From: Icerya purchasi
Taxonomy: Eukaryota > Arthropoda > Insecta > Hemiptera > Monophlebidae
Assembly (NCBI GenBank): GCA_039619475.1
Contig: CM077115.1
Location: 62,936,864-63,000,863, forward strand
Length of the DNA: 64,000 bases
Reading direction: 5' to 3'
The notes under the pieces are model-generated. The model was given only the letters and a program-made list of their open reading frames with translations, was not told the DNA's origin and ran no database searches. Below, in pieces: positions 33,122-46,052 of the stretch (the first letter of the stretch is position 1; the number at the start of each line of letters is the position of its first letter). A program made the translations under genes and the position numbers.

Positions 33122-35618
33122 GTAAGTATTTTATTTAATAGCTCCCTTTACGTAACGTAAATAAAATTTTAAAAAATCTTATGGTGTATATAATACTAGT
33201 TTATATCATATTTTTTGCCATAATATTGATTAATGAAATAACGAAACGGGCCTTCTATATTTGGTGTATCTTTTTCTAGAATAGTGTTGTTTATATTGTT
33301 ATATTTAAATTATTTTGTCCCAAAAATTATTTATTTAAATTTATATATAACTGTTATAGTTTAATTAGAACTTATTTATTTTCGTTCTTGCAGTGGGCAC
33401 TCTTTGTTAAATTCTATTTTTGATGATTTTTCTAAATTATTAATATAGTTTGATCGCCTATAAACAAACATTTAGGATATAAAAAAATTATATTATTAAA
33501 TAATCGCTATGTTACAATTTTTCTGTTATAATCTTGTTTTTAAGTGCACTTTTACTTTAGCAGATGCTAAAGAATGATGTTTATTCAAAAATTGCAAAAA
33601 CAATGTATTCATATATGTTAAAATTCTAACTTATCAGTTTCAAATAAAATCATTTAATTTTCGATCTCCGCAACATCATTATAACGTGTCGATATCATCG
33701 GTAGAAGCGTATCAAGATTGCTTATTCGGCTGCGAACAAAATTCCGTGCATTAGCGTACATTTGGCAGGTTAAAAGTGTTTTAATATTCGTGGTTGATGT
33801 TATTACGTGACCAGTCAAATGAACTGACTAGTTACGTAATATAATTGTATTTTTTTTAATTTTTATTTACAAATCTCCAAATAAAACTCAAAAATACACT
33901 CTAAGGAAAATTCTCAGAGTAATCAATTTCGTATTTATCTTTCAAATTATTTTACAATTAAAATTATTATTAGTATTATTATTAATTATATAAAACTACA
34001 AGATTCGCAAAAATTTTGGCAGCTGCTCAGAAAACCGATTTTCACAATTTATACACCAATTATAATTAATAATTCAATTTATCGTATATATACACTAATA
34101 CATAAAAAATAAAATAATAATAATATACTTATTTTTTAACCTGTTTTATTTGACTGTTCAAATTCTGTATCCCTCTCTGATTATTTCTGGATATACTACC
34201 CGGTATTGTTGAATAACTTCTGATGTGCTGTATTGCGGATATCTTCTCCAAAACTTAATCGTTAATTGTCGAAATATTAATCTTAAATGACATAATCTGA
34301 ATTATTTACTAAGGGCGTAAATCATTGATGAAAGTAACCAATATATACTTTTCTTCCATTTGTTTTACCATCCAATTGACGTTATAAACTAAATATTTTT
34401 TAATATAACTAATCCTTGTAAAAATACTACCGAATTTATAACGGATTCGGTGAAAAGTAAAATAATAAATTTGACTGAGTTAAACATAAAAAAATTAGAA
34501 TGAATATCTTGAAAAAGAACGAATAGAATGAATAGAATGAGTGATTTTTAAAAAAAACTTATTCTACATAATAGTACGGACTAGCCAGCAATTATAAAAA
34601 CAATTGGCCAGAAAAATATTAAAATTTATTTGTATATTTTGCGTATACGAACTTTATTTTATTATTATTATTACTACAACATCTGAGAATTTTCCTGAAC
34701 TTCTTGGTTATACTTATTACCTTACAACACTTATTATAATTTTCTGTTATACCCCATTATGGCTACAACGCCATAATGTTAACGATACAAGGTATGTCTG
34801 CAGCTGTGCGCTTTCATGCAGTAGTTACTGAGCTACGTGTTGGGCCGAGCGAAGAAAAATGTAAAATGAAAATCGTAGAACTTCCTGCGATTTTGGCGTC
34901 GCATAGAATTAATCGAGCCTCCGATCAGTCGTAATAACGTTCTTCTAGTTGAAAGCACACTACGTCATATGTTAAACACGCCGTCATCAGATTTCTGATA
35001 ATAAAATTTTATAAATTTTATGTTGAAAAAGTGTAGAAAGTCATTAAATTGTTTTTTTAATCGCGATTATAATCAAACGGTTCATAACAGTAAATTTGTA
35101 AGAAATAAATGTGTAGCATCTCGTTATAAAGATAGTGTCTTCTTTTACCGTTCTACTTCGTCATCTGTTTGTTGCTCCAATAAGGCGTGAAGATAAGAAA
35201 CATTTACCGTGATTGGTTCAGTTTGGTTTAAAAATCTATTTAAATTAATTTTCCTCTTTGAATTGTGTTCAAAGAGTGGCGTTTGAAATAAGCAGGAATT
35301 TCTAAATAAAAAAAAAAAAAAATGAAAAATCGTTCAAAAATCTAAAAAGCGTATTAAAGTATGGCAAACCAAGTACCCAACAATTTCGTATTCAAAAACA
35401 TTTGTATCATCTAATATCGTATCAATATATATATATATATATATGAATTATTTGCGTATTTTAAGATCAAAGATTCTAAAATTAATTCACAAATTTGTTT
35501 GAGTACTTTAATATTGCTTGAAAAATTTGAAGTTAGGGAGGAAATTAATCCTTAAATTGGAGGTATCAATCACGCATCTACAAGTACGGTTTATAATTTT
35601 TCCTCAAATAATGTTACA
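33122..35618. other. AT-rich DNA downstream of the last RAD1 exon found
   Basis: Should contain the RAD1 terminal exon and 3' UTR, but none can be fixed. A 16-bp imperfect palindrome (ATTACGTGACCAGTC... ) lies at 33799-33838. A TA microsatellite lies at 35424-35444. No other gene recognised. Confidence 0.4.
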
Positions 35619-36171
35619 ATTGTTTTTAAGGGGAAATCCTGATTTAGAAGATCAAAAAAATCGATTTTTTTTAAATTTCCTAAATCATAGATAAACTAGC
35701 CAAAAATATATTCACAAAGTCACAGATGTCAATTCGAAGTACTTTTAGAGATACAAAGTCGAATAAAAAGGAGTGTCGAGCAGGCACACTCGCGTTCAAC
35801 CAGACTTGCGTGCTCGCTCCGCCTTTCGATTTCCTCCTCCATAATAACAGTTGTCTGTACACATGTTTCTCCTTTGAGCTTCTAGCATCAACGGCCAGTT
35901 CTGCTCCGATTCTAGGTGCGCATACATATCGTCAAAAATCATGGCAAGCTATCCAATAGGTAAAAAATCAACTTCCAAAACGACTTCAAAGCCGCGCAAA
36001 CGAAAATTTCACAGCAACCGATTTACAGGTAAAGACAATGAAGACTTGAATACGAGTGCCAGTGTGAAAAAATTGTCAACCGCCAGCTACGAGAATATAA
36101 TTGTGAATCAGCTTTATTGTTATCGCATTATCGAATTCTTGACAGATTTTTATACAATTGCTGATATCGTA

Positions 36172-37117
36172 TGGGGGTCGGCTGAAAAGTAATGCACACA
36201 TGCTTGTAGAACGCGAACGAAATGAGCTACAGAAGCGTGCCTGATGACATTCGTAAGTAACATTCCTCCTTTACACGCACGCGCAGTTTAAAGTCCCATC
36301 CAGTGTGTTGTGAGCAACATAAATATGGAGACGTGTTCTAGTGTTATGTCAGTGAGAGTTAAACAGCGTGCTGTTATCGAATTTTTAACAGCTGAAAAAG
36401 GGACTCCTACTGAAATTCATCGTCGTTTAAAGGATGTTTATAATGACGATGCTGTTGATAGGTCTGCTGTCAATTGGCGGGTAATAAAATTTCATGATTG
36501 CGAGCCTGAAAAAGCCATAATTGTTGATGAAACGCGCAGCGGACGTCCGAGTATTGCCACAGACGATAAGCATCGCAAACTTGTTGATGATTTGATTCGA
36601 AATGACCGGCGAATCACTCAACAGCGTATCGAAAATCATGTTGGAATATCCAATGAACGTGTCGGCTTCATTATTGAACAGTCGGGATACCGTAAAATCT
36701 GTGCACGATGGGTACCGCGCTGTTTAACAACGCGCAACTGAAAAGGCAATGAGAAAGCTGAAGTTTGAACCGATTCCACACCCTCCTTATTCCCCCGATC
36801 TTGCGCCTTGTGATTTTTATTTTTTTCCTCTACTGAAAATAGACCTCAAGGGTAATCATTACACCTCGGATGATGAAGTGAAAGCAACTATCAAGTCCTG
36901 GATTCGAGAAAAGTCGGAAGAATTTTTCAGCGACGGAATGAAAAAACTTGTTACATGTTGGGAGAAATGTGTTAGTCTTAACGGTGACTGTTAAAAAATA
37001 AATAAATGATTTTGAAGCTTAAGAATTGTTCTTTAATTTACTTTTTGCTCGATCTCGCTATTTCTTTTCGTTTGCGTTCTACAAGAACATTGTGCATTAT
37101 TTTTCAGCCGATCCTCG
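36172..37117 (+). mobile_element. mariner element inserted in the MULE transposase
   Basis: The target TA is duplicated at 36170-36171 and 37118-37119. The inverted ends are TGGGGGTCGGCTGAAAAGTA (left) and, in reverse complement, CGAGGATCGGCTGAAAAATA (right), with further matching blocks ATGCACA and CTTGTAGAACGC. It is 946 bp and carries a transposase with a central deletion, so it is non-autonomous. Because the MULE frame reads through once it is removed, it is younger than the MULE. Confidence 0.9.
36325..36994 (+). pseudogene. mariner transposase lacking its central catalytic region
   Basis: The N-terminal part (ATG at 36325) has the helix-turn-helix region: VKQRAVIEFLTAEKGTPTEI, HRRLKDVYNDDAVDRSAVNW, then DETRSGRPS (linker), RITQQRIENHVGISNERVGF and KICARWVPRCLT. 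It stops at 36739. A second frame (36749-36994) resumes with IPHPPYSPDLAPCDFYFFPL (containing the last catalytic D of DD34D) and the C-terminal CWEKCVSLNGDC. The stretch holding the first two catalytic aspartates is gone. SETMAR-like mariner sequences share this layout. Confidence 0.85.
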
Positions 37118-38140
37118 TAGGCTGTAGGTCGTGCAAGCAAAGCATTGAATTTGAAGAGTCGGGTGTCGAAGCTTAGGTTTCAAAATTGTATTATCGTGTA
37201 TATCCGGTCGAAAAGAAATTAATTCAGGACCGTTGTTAAACACCGGTTACGAAATAAACAAACGGTTCGTGCTCGTTATGAGGTTTCTTGGTATTTCACA
37301 AAAAAGCATCAGTGTTTTTGGTGGCCTCATGGATATGAGCCAAGGGCTGGCGAAATCAACTTTGCAGTACCTTTACTTAGCGTTGAAATCGATGTAACGG
37401 ATCGAAAGGAAGAATAAGCTTCAATCACTTAGTACCATTCAGACTTATACAACTTGTAGACTCGAAGAAATGCGTCACAAAGAGTTATTTGAGGAAACGA
37501 GGTCTATTGTATAGACCAGGAATAGCTGATTAGCCGATCATTAGCGTAAAAAATAAAGATTTATGTTTTCTCTTATTGAAAACTTTAAAATGCGTTTTCT
37601 CAGTTTTTAATTTTTTCGATTCTCCTGAATTTGGCAGGCCTGATAGCAAAATACTAAATACTGAAATTTATTCTTTTCAGTATTGAATTCTGTCCAAAGC
37701 GGAGTAATAGAATTGTTAAAAAAAGTATTTTTAAGGATCTTTTAAATAACGTGAAGTAATTTTTTTTTTGTTATTGAAAAAACACTTCTTTTTTTTCAAG
37801 TCTGAAAAAGTTATAATTTTCCAATTATTTTTATTTTTTCTTAATTCATCCAGAGGAAAAATGTATGATAATTGGAAATTTATTTGGTTTTTTTGTTCCA
37901 GGCAAAAATCACGAACTGCGTCTTTCTCGCCAATTGCGAATTACAGTAGCAATACGTTCTAGAAAAAAGCTCAGTGCTTTGCAATTTATTATTATATCTA
38001 TTTAATAAAAATTATTTTCATTCTTCAAATACATAAGAAAATATAATACTCCAAAGCTAGGCTAGGCTGTTATTTTCTCTTCCAAACGAAATTTTCAAAA
38101 AAGAGCTTTTTTGGGTCTTCCTAAGCAGGATCCCCCCTTA

Positions 38141-41100
38141 ACTGTTTTTTGTTAGGTTTTATGATTATTTGAACTTCATTGTAACATATTTATTGACTGT
38201 TTATTTTTTGACGATGATAAGAAAGAATTACTGTTTTTGATTGAAACGCTATTTTTAAAATTTCGGGCTAACGTTGCGTAACTAACGTGGTTTCAACTAT
38301 GTATTCCATTATGTAAATTTTTTTACAAAAGAAAAAAAATAGCTTGCACTTGCGAAACTGAAAAACTTTTTTTCTTGTTTGAAGTTGCTAAAAGGTTGGA
38401 TGTTACTTGTCTAAATGCCCCACAGTTATTCAACTATTGGAATCAGTATGTGTTATACGCCGTATTTGAATTATTTATTTTAAAATAATAAGATATAATA
38501 ATTAAAAATTTATTTTTTTATGAATAAAAAAATACACATGTCATATGTTTCATGGTAGTAAAATAATGAATAGAATAAAGAAGAAATCAAAAAATTAATG
38601 ACACATGTAGAACAGTTTTGACAAACAAATATAGCAGTATATATTTAAGAAATTAATTTTTTTTTAAAGCTGTGCATTGTGGTTATATAAACTAAAATTA
38701 GAATAGCGTCCACTTGCTTTTTTTTCACAGGATGCGGTTTTCAGATTTTTCTTTTGTAATGTATTTAGAAGAACTAGTTTTTAGGGTAGTTGATACGGTA
38801 AGAATTTCAGCGTTTTCAGTTAAACGAACCTTCTTCTGGTTTGGAGCTAAATTTTTTGACAAAATTTCTTTTTCTTAACGAAAACTGACATAGATACAGT
38901 TACTTAAATGGTAGTTTTTAATTCCATGTTACTTACTATTTATTATTTTTTTCTTTTAATTTCATCAGGTAGAAGAAACTTATGTATATTATGATTTTTT
39001 GAAAATTTTGTGTATGTGTGTGAAACAGATACAGTTCACACATTCTAAAATTATTTATTATCTCATTTATCTACTTATTAAAATTAGTTACAAACAAAAT
39101 AAAAAAAGAAAAAAGAAAATAAAAAGTTTTTTTAAAATAAATAAAAAATTAATAAGTTGTCAGTTACATAGTCAAAATTTTTTTTGAAACAGAATGACAG
39201 ATCAAAAGAAGGAAAAACTCGTTTGAGGGATAGTAATAAATTTATGAAGTGTTTCGTTACGTAGTGTTTAACCGTTTAAACATGTAAATTTAAATAAAAT
39301 GAAGTGTGATTTGGTGTGCAGGGGATGATTCTGAAGTCCCATATATGTTAGTGACATGCAGCAAAACGTAACCTGAAATCCATAATATATAACGTAATTA
39401 CGAAATTGTAAAAATATAACTATTATTACATTTGAATTAATACACTTTCGTTTATGTGTAACTATGTTTTATTTTATATATAATAATTGCTCGGCAGCGA
39501 ATGTGTGCCGGGTGTCGTTTTATGTAATGGAAATATAAAATTATCATGTTACAATCTACTAGAGGTAAAAATCCTTCAGTATTTTTTCAACGATTTCATT
39601 AAAATATGATGATGAATCTTTTGATTCTGCTTTTGTTTATTGTATACTCTATGAAATGACAGAGTGTAAAAGTTTTATAATATTCATCTATATTATTTTA
39701 ATTGGTGATTGTAATTCCAATTATTTATTTATTTTCAGTGTGTATTTATTTATTTTTTTAGTATATGTACTATTAGTATTAATCGCTATTATTTCAGTTA
39801 ACCAGATACTTCATTTTTTTATTGAGTAGAATGAAGTCTGGTCGATTGCAATTATTGTCTTGCCTGTTTGGACCCATTTACCCCAATATATGTGTTCTGT
39901 TTTTATTTATGTCTGGTGGTTTACATTTATAATATGGTTCATGTTTGTATTTTTTATATTCCACAAATTTTCTGATAAATTATTTTAGTTACACTATTAT
40001 GCTTAATTTTGGAGCATTGTTATATTTTCTGCATGTTTCATTTTTTAATTGTCTTCCTCTTGTATATTTCATATATACTTCAGTTTTCCATATTCTATTT
40101 TGGATCATGAAGGCTCTGGTCTTAGTTTTTTGTCCTTCAAAATCTTTTCAGTTTTATGTGGATTCATGAAGTTCCAATATTTATTGTGTGCATTTAGTTT
40201 TAATTTGTTGCACTTGTTCTTTCCTGGGTTACTGATATTGCTATTCTGTCGGAGTAATTTTGATGTTTAGGCGTAATGTTATAAAAGGAACATATTCAGT
40301 CGTTCCGCTCCAATTTTTTGTGTAAAAGTATTTTCATAATATTAGCATCTGCCTGTGTAGTTTTTTTTATATATCTATTATTCATCTTCCTTCTTTTCTT
40401 TTTTGAGGCTAAAGATTCTTTTGTAATGTGTAAATGATGTATTTTTGCTCTTACATAATTTTATTATTATTATTATTGTAATTCTAATTTTTGTCATGTA
40501 ACGCTAATAAATGTGAGCAGATAGTCGTTTTTATTACACAAAAGTTCGGCAATTTTTTTCAAGAAGTAAATTAAAGAAAAGAATAATTGATTTTGAAATA
40601 TTTGTTTGGGATCATGTTTTGTATTTTTATATCTGTAGTTTACCAAATACCAACGCAAGCTTTTTTCATTAATTATTGTAAACTAACAATACATTTGTGA
40701 TAAAATAGGTAACGGATAAATGTAAATTAATGAATAATGGATGAATTGTGATAGTTTTGTCATGAAGGGAACTTAATGTCTGGAAGTGATTATTTAAAGA
40801 TTAAATTACAGTGAGGACTTGAGGACTAGAAGATGAATTAAGAAAGTAAAATGTCATATATGCATGATGCACTTCAGTTTATGATACTGATTTAAAATTT
40901 TCGGATTTTTATTTTTTATTTTTTTTAATCTTATGTTAAAGATTATTAATCATAAATAACCTGAAAGTGTGTTACAGTGGTTACTTTGTTGCGCAATCAT
41001 CTGTTGTCTAGTTTTGAATTAAAGAAAAAATGCTTTCATGATTATAGGCTATTACAAACTGATTGATGTATATTCTTTTTTTGCATTTTGCTTTTTAAAA

Positions 41101-41819
41101 TATTTATACGTAATTTATTTTTTTAATACATTGTTTATTACAAAGATAAATTAGAATGATCAATGCATTCGTATCTATTTATTATTATAACTCGGATTCG
41201 AGTGTAATGTTTAGGCAATGAATTTTCATGCTTGATTGAATTGTTTTTTTTTTTTTTTAATATGATACTCGTATCTTTAAATTTTTTAAATGGAAAATTA
41301 ATAGTGTTGTTTTGTTTATAAAATTAAGTGTTTACCAGTGACTGATTAATTTGAATGGAAAAATTGTAATTCAGCTAATCTGCAGCACCATGAATGTATT
41401 TACATTGATAGCTGTATTGAAGCTGTTTGTGTTTTGAACATAATTCTTGTATTCAACTGATAAAAGCAGTCTACTTAAAGTAAGTATTTTTATTTTTGCA
41501 AATTGAAATAATTGCATAATTATTGTGTCAAGCATAAATTATAATTAGCTTTGTTAGACCAGGATCGATCAATAAAGTAGAAAAATTGGTTACGATGATA
41601 AAACATAAATGGGTTTATGTAGTATTTATGTGCCCATATGAGGACATTGAAACAAGTGATATTGATCTTTCTGTATTAAATAGATTATACTGTACTGCGA
41701 AATTTTATATAACATGTAATGTGTACATTACATAGTTTAAAAAAAAAAGCAAACAAAAAATGTAAAAATTTAAAATAAAAAATAAAATAAAGAAATAAAA
41801 AATTAATTATAACGTGTAG
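38141..41819. other. AT-rich intergenic DNA, nothing recognised
   Basis: 3.7 kb with long A/T runs. Open frames at 38999-39187 and 39945-40270 are low-complexity. Candidate acceptors such as TTTTTTTTCACAG (ending 38731) and TATTTTCAG (ending 39740) lead to no conserved peptide. Confidence 0.4.
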
Positions 41820-42000
41820 AGAGAGTGAATGTGTGAGTAAATGAGAACCGGTTGCTGGCTGGGGGTTGTCGCTTCGAGAGAGATTTCGCCTTTAACGGAT
41901 GCTCGCGGTTATCGATGGGCAAAGGAACGGATCTTCTTCAGCGGTGAGAGGGGGATCGTTTGAAGGAAAAGCGCAAAAGACAGCAAAATCCAGAAGGAAG
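41820..42000 (+). other. Possible untranslated first exon or promoter segment
   Basis: A sharp drop in AT content with many CpGs (TTCGAGAGAGATTTCGCC, GATGCTCGCGGTTATCG) ends at AAG followed by the canonical donor GTATGT at 42001. No long frame is present, so a non-coding first exon is likelier than a coding one. A downstream partner exon was not recognised. Confidence 0.35.
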
Positions 42001-42387
42001 GTATGTGGTATTAATTAAGTCTTCCGTCAGTCTTCGTCAAATGTTGGCCAAGTCCTCATCCATCAACTCGTCAATTCGCGAAACAGGCCAACCTTTCTTA
42101 CAAAAGAATCAGTCTGTTCGTTAACCGAAACAATTTTGATCGAAGGAAGTCCTAGCAACCCGATCGCTCTGTAATTCGCTTTTTTGTTGTAATTAATAAC
42201 ATTTTAGTGAACCTTAAACTATTTCACTGTCGATAATCGCACCCTCTCCCTGCATTTATCAGGAATCCAAGCCGAACCACCAACGTACGGCCGTCTGTCA
42301 ACAAAGGATTAACAACCATCCAGCAACCGGAGCAGAGTGATACGTATAGTTTTTATCTATTTTCGTTAATCGTTGTCGCTATTTTCG

Positions 42388-42422
<35 letters not shown>

Positions 42423-43922
42423 ATATATATATTTGTAATTGTGTTTTCAGCAGTCCGGCCGTTTAAGAAAGATGGATGTAGGCATTTAACCAAAATATAT
42501 TATTTAAAATAAAACATAAAAATTAATTTAATAATATAAATTAAAATTCAAATAAATTAAATCCACGAGTGCCAAGAGATCTCGTGGTTGGCATCCCTAA
42601 GGGCTATTAAAACAAGTAAATCACTTCGAGCAAAAATTAATCACATAATTCTAAATCTTAATTAATTAGTACCTGGCGCACCGAGCAGTTGCTCAACTCT
42701 CAAAAATTATGCCGTTCTCAGAAATAAATATATATAAATATTGAATATAAACTATTTATATGCAAAAATCTTAACTTTATTTTAATCTTATACATATTCA
42801 CAAAAAATAAAATATTTTAAAACTAATTTATGAATTTAAAGCCCCTTTCCATATAATGTTGCAGGCAAAGACAAAACAGTTCAGTACCTTTTTCTTCTTT
42901 GTTTATTAACCAATTTTTTTATTATTTTTTTTTGTGTGTGTTTAGCAGCTATTTAAAAACAGTTTTTTTTTTCTTATTTAAATATAAAATGAATACAACA
43001 AATGAAAATGGACTGTTCTTATCAATAAATAATTGTTTTTAAAAACGAAATCGCTATAGCCAGTATATCCCAATAAATGATTATTTTTGCGATTTACTAC
43101 TGAATTTGTAAAAACCTCCTTAAACTCACGAAAACGAATTTTGCCATGGATTATACCTCGACAGATCGATTTCTTGGCCCAAAATCCCGCTAGTGTACAA
43201 ATTTCGTGAAAATCGTTAGAGCCGTTTTCGAGATCGAGGGATGTACAACTTCCTTGCTCATTTAATAATATTAGATTTATTATTTCTTTTTATACAACTA
43301 TGTAATATATTGTTTGATTTTATGTTATTATTTCTGTAGATATTTATACAAGCTAATCAATTTAGTCAAATTTTAATTGTAGATTTATTAAAGTAGATTT
43401 TTACTGTAATTTTTCTGTTTATTTTTTAAGCGATTTTACTTCCGTATGTCTAATTCAACCAATTCTTACAATTGAAATTTGAGCCACTTCCTGATAAGGT
43501 AGAATACTAATTTTTTTATTGATTTGTTGTCGTGATAGCATAACAAAATGTAACTGATTTTTCAATTTCAATATATATATATTAATTACATCGTAATTCT
43601 TAGGATTCGAAAAAATGTCCCAATTTTATGTAACGTTTGTTATATTTTATAGAATTTTTGTAATTGTTATGTAACGAAAAATATAACGAAAAAATGAATT
43701 AATTTTATATAATGAAAGTTAAATGTTAGGGTAGGATTTTTGTGATATGTTATTTTTTTTTGTGTTGATGCCAGTAAGAATTACGTTGTAAATTTTGATC
43801 ATTTTATACAAAGTATAGAAGAGAAAGAGACAGAAATGAAAGCAAGAGGGGTCAAAGGGCATAGCCCCTTGCAAGGCCAAAATGGCCGAGTTTATATATA
43901 TATATATGTATATATATATATA
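42001..43922. other. Intergenic DNA with TA microsatellites and a hairpin
   Basis: TA runs lie at 42386-42430 and 43897-43922. CCACGAG...CTCGTGG at about 42563-42587 forms a short hairpin, with a competing TGCCAA/TTGGCA pair. The segment near 43195-43235 (CGTGAAAATCGTTAGAGCCG) resembles a dispersed arthropod repeat tail. No gene seen. Confidence 0.4.
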
Positions 43923-44801
43923 CAGTGGATTCGCGGTTATCCGGATTAATTGGGCGGCCAGCCGGTTCGGATAACAAAAAATCCGGATACGCCGGAGTTC
44001 AAGATTAAATACCGCAAATTAAATGAAAAAATGAAAATTAACTTATCCTATAAAAAAGTAAACATGAAAGTTAACTTAAGGTACATTAAATAGTTGTTAA
44101 AGAAGTCTTTGATTAAGGTCTGTGTCTTTCGCTGCATTCTCTTCTGTGCCGATATATCTGGCCACTTGTGTAAACAAATGATATCAGCTGGCGACGCTTC
44201 TTCCTGTTGAGTAATGTACTCTAGTGCTGCTTCGATCGCCTTCAGTCTTTCATTGTGTAGTATAATACTTTGAATGGGCTCGTCAACCATATTTTCTTCA
44301 ACTAGATCTTCGTTGAGTACCATGGCTACAATATCCTCGTCTTCCGTTTCTTCGATCTTGTCGCTGCTCATCCATTCTGTAACATCATCCATATTACCTG
44401 TTTCACATTCTGGAATACTTTTTATTAGAGAAACAACCTCCTCGTTGTCTTTTGAACTGTCCGAATCACATTGTTTGTCAGTTTCATCCCGTTTATAACT
44501 GACTTTATGATTTAATAATATTTTCCATGACCGCACTAGTGCTAAAGAACTAATCTCTTCCCATCCCTCAGACAACCAAGTGATAACATCAAGCATATCA
44601 ACTGATTTTAAAGCAACCTGGCAGACCTTACATTACAATCACTATGAGTTACGGTACATTATGGCCACAGACAGCATCTTTATTTGCAGCAAAATCAAAC
44701 AAATATTCAGATACATACTGCATGTAGCTGTGTATTTTATAAAAGTGCTTTGTTTTTTTTTGTTTTTTTGAAAATCGATCCTGATAACTGCGAGTCTACT
44801 G
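43923..44801 (-). mobile_element. Tigger/pogo DNA transposon, internally deleted
   Basis: TA at 43921-43922 and 44802-44803 flanks inverted ends: left CAGTGGATTCGCGGTTATCC, right in reverse complement CAGTAGACTCGCAGTTATCA. CAGT(G)...TTATCCGGA-type ends with TA duplication are the pogo/Tigger hallmark. It sits inside a TA microsatellite. It carries only the C-terminal part of the transposase and is 879 bp. Confidence 0.8.
44048..44596 (-). pseudogene. Tigger transposase C-terminal fragment
   Basis: 182 codons beginning MLDVITWLSEGWEEISSLAL and VRSWKILL, which match the I..W..I...W......T...CW..L segment after the DDE domain of Tigger/jerky-like transposases. An acidic tail follows: DDVTEWMSSDKIEETEDEDI and then VEEALEYITQQEE-like helices (LKAIEAALEYITQQEEASP). 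The frame continues upstream as ALKSVD before decaying. The CENPB DNA-binding domain and catalytic triad are absent. Confidence 0.7.
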
Positions 44802-45240
44802 TATATATATTTTTATCACTTTTTATAATATTAATTTTATGTTACGATGACATTTTGCATCGATAGGCATCGTTCGATAAAAGTGATTTTATTTTTGGTC
44901 GATTTTTAAATTAAAAATGAAACTGTGCTTCTATTCTTGTAATATAATAAAATGTTAATATTTTACAGTAAATATATCGCTTTTTGTTTTGTTTTTTAAA
45001 TTTATTTTTACCATTCAGTTAGTATGGGTATTCTTCCTGTTCTTCTTCATTCATATTTTTAGTTCAGCGTTATATTAAAAAAAAAAACAAAAACAAAATG
45101 AACAGAAATGTAGGCTGAAAATATTAGTCTATTTAATATTTACACCAAAAAGTAGGAGTATTCATTTACTTACAAAAAAGAAACTCACAATTTTCATTAA
45201 TATGCTGTAACCAAAAATGTTTAAAGAAGTTTATCTTCTA

Positions 45241-45395
45241 AGTGCACTCGCTAAAAAATATAAAATAATTTTTCTTGAATAAAATTGCTAAACTATAATA
45301 TAGAAGCGTGGCACGTTAAATATATGAGCGTATTATGGTTTAGTAACTTTTTAAAATTATCATTCAAGAAAAATTACTTTTTATTTTTTAATGCA
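45241..45395. repeat. Inverted repeat, MITE-like
   Basis: The left arm 45241-45299 and right arm 45332-45395 are reverse complements with small indels. The shared core is TAATTTTTCTTGAAT and the inner block CTAAACYATAAT. The spacer is about 32 bp. No coding capacity and no clear target duplication. Confidence 0.55.
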
Positions 45396-46052
45396 TTAAA
45401 AAATTTGTTTTCTTATAAATAAATTAATGTTACAAATGTTAAAGTGTTTCTTTTTTTTTAATTATCTACTTTATTGGATAATGTTATGAATTCTCTTTTA
45501 TTTTTTACTTGTATGACTCCATGTCTCAGGTATTTAGAAACTGAAAAATAAAAATTTTTGTACAATTATTTTCATGCACTTGTTAAAAAATTGTATTTGT
45601 TTGTTTTTATGGATTTGTTTAGTTCATTTTTGAAATTAACTGAATTAAAAAAATATATTTTTAAACAGGGCGAAAATAAGTTTTGTCCATTGGATGGTAT
45701 AGAATGAAACCAAGTTTGTTGACATGCAGGAAAAATTAACAGATTGCCAGTAAAACATTTACGTTAAATTTTTCTAAAATTAGTATCAATAAATGATTCA
45801 TAAAACTCAGTATTTAAAAGTATGTGTAAAGAATATGTAGAATTGTATTTCCTGTGTTATGAATTGTTTTGTTTTTTTGCTGTAAAATATTTTATTTCGT
45901 GTTAACATACGTTTTTAAATATTTTTCTGTAAAAATTAAATAAAATGTAAAGGAAACTTAAATCTTTTTTTTTTTTAAAATATATTTATTTATTGTCGCT
46001 CGACAATGGAGCCATTTGCGACGAATATATTACATCTTAACAGTTAACTTAT

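Larger units (their letters stand above)
35941..37397 (+). pseudogene. Mutator-like transposase N-terminal remnant, split by mariner
   Basis: The first part (35941-36171) begins MASYPIGKKSTSKTTSKPRK, a basic N-terminus, and ends FYTIADIV. Removing the mariner and one TA keeps the frame and gives GCRSCKQSIEF, the zinc-type C-x2-C of this family. After one shift the frame 37179-37397 reads INSGPLLNTGYEINKRFV and RFLGISQKSISVFGGLMD, then MSQGLAKSTLQY. These match the insect proteins annotated as Mutator-like transposase domain (S.....NxAYEINRR..FxMRLLGxGxxGIxxFCGxMD). The catalytic half is missing. Confidence 0.7.
35627..38140 (+). mobile_element. Mutator-like element (insect Mutator transposase type) with nested mariner
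   Basis: Inverted termini about 53 bp long: left TAAGGGGAAATCCTGATTTA (35627 on) and right in reverse complement TAAGGGGGGATCCTGCTTAG (38140 down). They share AGAAGAYC-type and A-rich inner blocks and end AAATTTC. Flanking octamers ATTGTTTT (35619-35626) and ACTGTTTT (38141-38148) match at 7 of 8 bases, which fits the 8-9-bp MULE duplication. Inside is a transposase remnant at 35941-37397, interrupted by the mariner at 36172-37117. Without the mariner the element is about 1.57 kb. Confidence 0.7.

Noticed and set aside
33394..33423. Candidate last exon of RAD1 (WALFVKFYF)
   Set aside because: The acceptor is good, but the peptide does not resemble the conserved RAD1 C-terminus; kept only as a note.
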